Of a DNA stretch of 64,000 nt, positions 58,759 to 64,000 are shown in pieces. The notes beneath the pieces were generated by a model. The model did no database searches and was not told where the DNA came from. It worked only from the letters and a program-made list of their open reading frames with translations. The first letter of the stretch is position 1. Each line of letters begins with the position of its first letter. The stretch is from the NCBI GenBank assembly GCA_019188255.1, contig JAETXT010000005.1:2728001-2792000 (forward strand), in the 5' to 3' direction. The DNA comes from Verticillium longisporum (Eukaryota; Ascomycota; Sordariomycetes; Glomerellales; Plectosphaerellaceae). The translations under genes were made by a program, and so were the position numbers.

Positions 58759-59276
58759 TTAGTGGGACTCCTCGCCATGGCTGTCGCTGTGCTTGGGGCC
58801 CTGGCGCTTGAGGCGGATGGTGCCATCAACCATGAAGTGGCGGATGCTGGAGTAGCCGGCAGCGAAGACGGCGAAGCCGACGACGACACCTGTGCAGCCA
58901 TGTTAGTAGCTCTCGTGCTCAGGTATCCGAGGGATCAGTCCTACCGAGGGGGATCAACTCGGGAGGGATCCTCCTGAGCTTGCGGAGCCTCTGCGAGACG
59001 GTGTGGCCTGTCCAGAGCACGTTAGCATGCCAAAAACACGTCCCAAAGATGCCTCTTATTCCGATCAACCAGCCAAAAGCTGCCGTCAGTGTCAATGGCA
59101 TCGCAAAAATTTCGACATACCGGCTTGGTCCTCGCCCTGCGTGTCACGTCATTGTCAGCTGATTGAACTCGAACCACGTCGAGCGCGTGCATGGCGAACG
59201 AGGAAGAACTCACAGGGACGGGCGACCTCATGCGGAGGGTCGGGCGGAAAGCCCGGAGAGCGAGAGTAGGACGCAT
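58759..59276 (-). CDS. B12D / NDUFA4 (MLRQ)-like mitochondrial respiratory protein
   Basis: Four exons (59276-59214, 59136-59121, 59007-58945, 58889-58759), 90 residues. The N-terminus MRPTLALRAFRPTLRMRSPV is a typical cleavable mitochondrial presequence. The mature part reads HTVSQRLRKLRRIPPELIPL then GVVVGFAVFAAGYSSIRHFM, one membrane helix preceded by the PPELIPL motif of the NDUFA4/B12D family. NDUFA4 was first counted in complex I and is now placed with cytochrome c oxidase in mammals. Exon 2 is only 16 nt (GEDQA plus one base), with good borders (ACGCAG before, GTATGT after) and exact phase. It lies head to head with COX12. Confidence 0.82.
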
Positions 59277-59599
59277 CTTGACGTTTGAGGTGACAAGGAG
59301 CGACTTTGTGGTGGAGGTTGGTGATGGGAACTGGATTGAAGTTGGGTGTCGGGGATTCGGCTCTGCGCTGAGTGGTGGCTTCAGTCCTGAACTGGGGAGT
59401 GGAGCTCTGGCCGGACGAAAGCGCCGACCCGCAAAACTTTGCCTGAGGCACCAGCCGGTTCCCACCGTCACCACCTGATTCTCGTCCAACGACAATCTTC
59501 AATGCGCCCGTAGCCAAGAGCAATCCCTCCGTCGCTGCACGCCTTCACCTCGCCCAAACAACCCAACACCTAGTCAATTGCCCTCAGCAAACCGCAAAA
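59277..59599. promoter_or_regulatory. Shared divergent promoter of the B12D-like gene and COX12
   Basis: 323 bp separate the start codons of two small respiratory-chain genes read in opposite directions, so one region must serve both. No TATA box is obvious on either side. No specific site is claimed. Confidence 0.6.
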
Positions 59600-60151
59600 A
59601 TGTCTGACGATCAGGAGCCCGTTTCCAAGCCCTTCAAGTTCGTGACTGGTACGTCCGGAAATCCCTCTCCTAAGCAATGGCCTGATCATCCGAGGCTAAC
59701 GTGATGCTCTCTACAGCTGGTACGAAATTCCCCGTCCCGACGCCGTCCACGACTGCGAGACAATCGAAAGTCCGGAGGAGCAATTGGCAAGTTGTGATGA
59801 TGTTGCTGACACCGACTTGCGATTTATAGGCACCGATGCCCGCTTCCCGAACATGAACCAGACCAAGCACTGCTGGCAAAACTACGTCGACTACCACAAG
59901 TGCATCAACGCCAAGGGCGAGGAATTTGCTCCCTGCCGCCAGGTACGAGGAACGACTGCGACGGGATCAGTGGGACAAGGATATTAACAGCGCCTAGTTC
60001 TGGCTCGCCTACCGATCTCTGTGCCCCTCCGGCTGGTACACTCGCTGGGACGAGCAGCGCGGTACGATGACTCTCACTCACGACGGTATACACTTGCTAA
60101 CTCAATTCCCGTTCAGAGGCAGGCTCTTTCCCCGTCAAGCTCGACGCGTAA
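59600..60151 (+). CDS. COX12: Cytochrome c oxidase subunit VIb (COX12)
   Basis: Four exons (59600-59648, 59830-59942, 59998-60061, 60117-60151), 86 residues. Start MSDDQEPVSKPFKFVTGTDA, then FPNMNQTKHCWQNYVDYHKC with the CX9C motif and CRQFWLAYRSLC with the CX10C motif that form two disulfides, then PSGWYTRWDEQREAGSFPVK. It sits on the intermembrane-space side of complex IV and is imported through the Mia40 route. Intron 1 is long (181 nt) for this gene set. All joins keep phase, and the length is normal for the family. Confidence 0.96.
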
Positions 60152-60441
60152 GACATTGGAAATTCGAGGCTTTGCACGGGCTAGATGTTGGAGGATGGGT
60201 CGCTTGTACTACTTACCCTGAGGGCGAGATATCAATAGAGCACCAGGAGTTGAATTGCGCTGTAAAATTTGGAGAAGATTACCACTAAATCTTCTTCCGT
60301 GTGAAGTGAAATGCATGTACGCTGACTAGGTATCATCTTCAAGCTCGTTACGCCCGGAAACTCCGAGCAGCACATTCTCTAAATCGCTAACCAATCCCGC
60401 TGCGCCGTTTACTCATCAGACCAAGATGCCGATTGGACATC

Positions 60442-61308
60442 TCACTTCTTGGATTCTTCTTCGTCGTCGGAGCTCATGAACTCGTCGTCTTCGTCGAATC
60501 CAAAAAAGGCCCGGGGCTTCTCCTTCTCCTTGCCTTTGGATGTTGTTGTCGGCTCGGTCGGAGGCGTGGACTCCTTGGAGGACTCTTCACCTGAGTCTTC
60601 TTCCTCCGCGTCTGACATGGATTCGTCGGCTTGAGCAGACGACTTGGAGCCAAAGGATGTCCCCGCCAGATTATCTGTGTACTTGCCGGCCTTCATGGCA
60701 GCAAGAACGGCGTCCCGTGTCCTCTCATTCGCCTCTTCCTTGGCCTCAACCCATGCACCGTCCAGCCGGCCCTTTCCGCCATTCTTGATCTCTTCCTCTC
60801 GTCGCTCGGACGATTCCACAATTTGCTGCCACCTTTCGCGCCTCTTCTCCTTCTCCTTCTTCTCCATCTCAGGCTTGATCGCCAGGTACTCGGCAAGCGC
60901 CTTGGCTTCCGTCACGGTCCGTAGCCGACGGCCGTCGAGGTTGCGGCTTGAGTTGTTCGCATCGCCCTGGTTGCGCTTCTTCTTGGAGGACATGCGCCCA
61001 CCGGCGGCGCGAAGCTGGGAGCCGAAACCACCCTTGCCGCCGCAGAGGGGAACGGACAGGCGCAGGGAGATGAAATCATCTTCGACCGACGACAGCAGGT
61101 CTGAGAGTGGGCGGGCCGAAGTCGCGGGCAATTCCTTGTTGGAGATGGTAGTAAGAATCAGCCTGCTGCCAGACTCGGGCAGTCGTGCGTCAATCTGTCC
61201 CCGCACATCGGAGAAGGTGGTGGTGACAGGGACAGGTAAAACAAGTGTCGAGGGTAGGCCTAGACCAGGAAACGTGCTGACGAACACGTTGATGTTCCGG
61301 GGAGCCAT
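60442..61308 (-). CDS. SDE2: SDE2 splicing/genome-stability factor with ubiquitin-like N-terminus
   Basis: A single exon, 288 residues from the [11 protein letters not shown] start. The N-terminal ubiquitin-like domain (residues 1-91) ends [10 protein letters not shown], directly followed by [20 protein letters not shown]. In S. pombe and human Sde2 the fold is cut after this Gly-Gly by deubiquitinases, and the Lys-starting fragment joins the spliceosome. The middle is basic and helical ([20 protein letters not shown]) and the end acidic ([18 protein letters not shown]). A longer frame to 61524 is open, but the start at 61308 fits the family. The cleavage signature is fully kept. Confidence 0.93.
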   Translation of the reverse strand: MAPRNINVFVSTFPGLGLPSTLVLPVPVTTTFSDVRGQIDARLPESGSRLILTTISNKELPATSARPLSDLLSSVEDDFISLRLSVPLCGGKGGFGSQLRAAGGRMSSKKKRNQGDANNSSRNLDGRRLRTVTEAKALAEYLAIKPEMEKKEKEKRRERWQQIVESSERREEEIKNGGKGRLDGAWVEAKEEANERTRDAVLAAMKAGKYTDNLAGTSFGSKSSAQADESMSDAEEEDSGEESSKESTPPTEPTTTSKGKEKEKPRAFFGFDEDDEFMSSDDEEESKK

Positions 61309-61829
61309 TTCGGTCGATGTTCCGGTCGATGTTCCTGGTGCTGAGAAAACAATGGCCAGGTGATTCTGGTGAGGGGTAGAGCTGGTTGAACGATCGCAGG
61401 TACAACTCAAAGATATTAAAGTTGGAGAATGTCGATATTGCTTACTCGGCACCGTGGTGTCTGAGTCTTGTCGTCGACAGAAGGTATCGTGTTGGATTGC
61501 AGGCAGACTTGGGGGCAAATGCATGGAGTCGACATCGCAGTCTCTAGGCGCCCATTGAACAGTCTACACTTATCTTATCATAATATAGATCACATGACTG
61601 GTGCGCCACAACCCGTCGCCTCAACTTCGGTTGTGGCCAAGCCACGAAGCCAGAGCCTGCGCACCTGATTGTTCTGACGGGTTCCCCACTTCGCTACCTA
61701 GCCCAGGGTTTCCGTTTCCGCCCACACAAAAGTTATCCATTTCGACGACTTGGATCTCGCAAGCCTCCGCGACCTCGCCTTTCACGATTCACCCTCTCCC
61801 CAACGTCGAGACGATCAACAACCGCCACG
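61309..61829. promoter_or_regulatory. Divergent promoter region of SDE2 and eS10
   Basis: 521 bp between divergent genes. No specific motif is claimed. Confidence 0.45.
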
Positions 61830-62560
61830 ATGTTGATGCCCAAGGCTGACCGCAAGAAGATCCACGAGGTTAGCAGAACCACCAGAGCACCGCACCCGAC
61901 ATCATTCCCCCCGCTGCCGACTCGATTCGCCATTTTCGAGAAAGTTTCGGGGCGATTGACGACGATGGCGGGAAGACCAAACGCTTCGCACAAGGCAGTA
62001 GACTAACCAGTGTTTTTTTTCGTCGCAATAGTACCTCTTCCGAGAGGGTGTCCTCGTCGCCGCGAAGGACTTCAACCTCCCCAAGCACCCCGACATCGAC
62101 ACGAAGAACCTTTTCGTCATCAAGGCTCTCCAGTCGCTCAACTCGCGCGGCTACGTCAAGACCCAGTTCAGCTGGCAATACTACTACTACACCCTCACCC
62201 CCGAGGGTCTCGACTACCTGCGCGAATGGCTCCACCTCCCCGCTGAGATTGTTCCTGCCACCCACATCAAGCAGCAGCGATCCCACGCTCCCCCGCGGCA
62301 TGCTCGGCGAGGGCGAGCGCGAGCGCAAGCCGTTCGGCGGCCGTGGCCGTGGTGGTGACCGGGGTGACCGTGAGGGTGGCTCCCGCCGCCGGGAGGCTGG
62401 TGGTGAGGGCAAGGAGGGTGGTGCGCCTGCCGGCTTCGAGCCGCAGTTGTAAGCTCCGCCAAAACCCCGACGCGAAAAGTGACGAGAGACAGACCCGCTA
62501 ACAAGACTTTGCAGCCGTGGTGGCTACGGCCGTGGCCGTGGTGCCGCTCCCCCCTCGTAA
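61830..62560 (+). CDS. RPS10: 40S ribosomal protein eS10 (one frame break)
   Basis: Three exons (61830-61868, 62032-62448, 62515-62560). Exon 1 codes [13 protein letters not shown]; exon 2 continues [40 protein letters not shown] and [20 protein letters not shown], the winged-helix eS10 domain. The tail is Arg/Gly-rich ([12 protein letters not shown]) and ends [14 protein letters not shown]. It is a head protein of the small ribosomal subunit. The 163-nt first intron after 13 codons is typical of ribosomal protein genes. In the C-run at 62290-62294 the frame moves by one; removing one C gives [14 protein letters not shown] and a 166-residue protein of normal size. A sequence error is the likely cause. 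Confidence 0.95.
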
Positions 62561-64000
62561 ACGGAGAGGGTCCTTTCCTAACGACTTTCACTCTCGAGAC
62601 GCACATGGCGAAAAAAAATAGGGCACCGACATGTATTCTGAAAAGTGGAGGGCCGGAATGATCGCGCGTCGGGTTCACGTCACACAGACTACGGGGGAAA
62701 CATCGTAGGGAGTTTGGAGGATAGATCCTCGGACATTGCGGTTGCATTAACGGACACTTTCTCGCACGCAGATGCTGTGCTGTATGCCGATCTTCGTCTG
62801 TGCAGTGATTCGTGTGAGGCGTGCATTGTGACGAGATGCGATGTACACGATATCCAGCGAAATGCAGATGATGTCAATTGAATGGCGAAGGAGGGCTCGC
62901 AATTGAGCTGCAGGTGGGACGATGGCGGCCCTGAGACACGAGGACCATTCTTTCACTCGACGGCCTGCGCTGCCGGCCACGACCAACTCACTCAGCTGTC
63001 CCACAAGTGCCAATTGACCCTCAACTACTGACGGCCTGTCATCGACTGTAGTCAACGCCCACCCCTCCACACCAAAATACCAACACGGCGTACTAGCACA
63101 TCAGGAGTCGGCCGTGCATATGCTCAAGTAGCGGTGACACTGCCAAGTAGGCCGTTAGTCGTTCAACGGATGCGAGGTGAGTGCACGATGGCAGGGGCGC
63201 TACAGGTCGGTGGTCGGCGTAGCACGGAAAGCTGAGGAGCTCCCCGCCAAAGCTGCGACAACGTGCCCATCAGGTGCAGAGCCGAAGGGCGATGCACTGC
63301 TCCGTGAGGTGGCAGGCAACGACATAGCACAGCTTTCTTTCGCAGGCTGGTGGTGCGAAGGTGTCGTCAATACGATCAGTAATGCGGGGAGGCCCAGACT
63401 AGGTGCCCGACGAAAGGAGCATCCTCTGTGTTTTCACTGGCCATCGCCCTCTGGATCTGGCACCTAAGCTCAGGCGGCAAGCGGCCAGACAAGACACATC
63501 CAAGAAGCCATCCCAACACACCTGGACAATCGGGACCGAGATGCGAGATGCAGGGCACGTCTTTCACGGCCTTCTGCCAGTGTATGTCTCAGCACCCCAC
63601 GTTAAGGTCCCCTCGACATCTCCATCTGGACCCGAGGAGTTGCTTGGGCCAACGTTCCCTGCCCTGCCTCCCGCGTCAGCTCAACCGACTGACGCCGGAC
63701 ATCCAGGCCTCAACACATGCTTCTTCATGTACCTAGGTTACACTGCCACCATCCGACAGTGGGGTGGCATGTCCGACGGGATGTGGTGCATGAGGGAGCT
63801 ATATTGTGGAGATTTCAAGGTAGCGAACGACGCATAATGTGAGCAGTGGGCATGTCGTCGGTGACTCTGTATTTCGATGCTAGCACAATTCACCACTAGG
63901 CCCGCCTCCCACGTCCCACCAGAGAGTAGCCCAAGATAAGACTCGTCGGCGGTGCTGAAGCTGCACCAACGACGCCTAGATTCCGAGGGGTGGTGGATCC
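62561..64000. other. Terminal intergenic stretch, no gene seen
   Basis: 3' flank of eS10 followed by DNA with overlapping short frames (for example 63403-63837, plus). None shows a domain or credible splice structure. A CCTAGGTTAC piece lies near 63731. Confidence 0.45.

Noticed and set aside
59718..59787. Possible extra exon in COX12 intron 1 (after CTCTACAG, before GCAAGT)
   Set aside because: Its 70 nt would shift the frame, and skipping it gives the normal COX12 protein FVTGTDARF.
63403..63837. 144-codon plus-strand frame near the right edge
   Set aside because: Overlaps another frame of equal quality; no domain and no splice or promoter evidence.

Overview
The window looks like nuclear DNA of a filamentous ascomycete (Pezizomycotina, most likely a Sordariomycete, possibly Hypocreales). 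The evidence is short introns of about 50-110 bp with GTRNGT donors and CTRAC-like branch sites, single-copy eukaryotic housekeeping genes on both strands, a secreted fungal repeat protein, a Zn2Cys6 regulator, and scattered palindromic TACCTAGGTA repeats. The taxon is inferred from style and was not checked by a search.

Layout. Positions 1-6537 hold a secreted low-complexity repeat protein running off the left edge, a U6 snRNA gene interrupted by a 53-nt spliceosomal-type intron that carries a Pol III B box, and a secreted FAD-linked (berberine-bridge-type) oxidase. Positions 7376-22404 are an accessory-looking island. It holds nine copies of one small Myb-like/helix-turn-helix module, some whole genes, some only first exons and some broken, plus one Zn2Cys6 transcription factor and an RTA1-like relic. 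Positions 23180-31648 return to core genes: UFD1, LIN1/CD2BP2 (GYF domain), RVB2 and a coiled-coil protein. Positions 33636-46171 hold a large basic unknown protein, GAPDH, a gene-poor 5-kb stretch, a small Rossmann-like protein and a TMEM135-like membrane protein. Positions 49319-62560 hold a bHLH factor, GET2, SEC31, a PPIE-like RRM protein, a B12D/NDUFA4-like protein, COX12, SDE2 and ribosomal protein eS10. The last 1.4 kb shows no gene.

How it fits together. Four loci serve pre-mRNA splicing (U6, LIN1, the RRM protein, SDE2). SEC31 and GET2 act at the ER. B12D/NDUFA4-like and COX12, both linked to respiratory chain complex IV, share one divergent 323-bp promoter. The most unusual part is the Myb-like island. 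At 18709-20569, four first-exon modules lie in tandem, three of them exactly 149 nt, all ending in phase-2 donors that could join the only clear downstream acceptor at 20684.

Data quality. Six coding loci carry single-base frame breaks, several in genes that are essential elsewhere (SEC31 four times, UFD1, eS10). This points to residual indel errors in the assembly, so apparent pseudogenes here need care. Exon boundaries were read by eye. For every multi-exon model counted, the summed coding length is a multiple of three, in the broken genes after allowing for the inferred indels.
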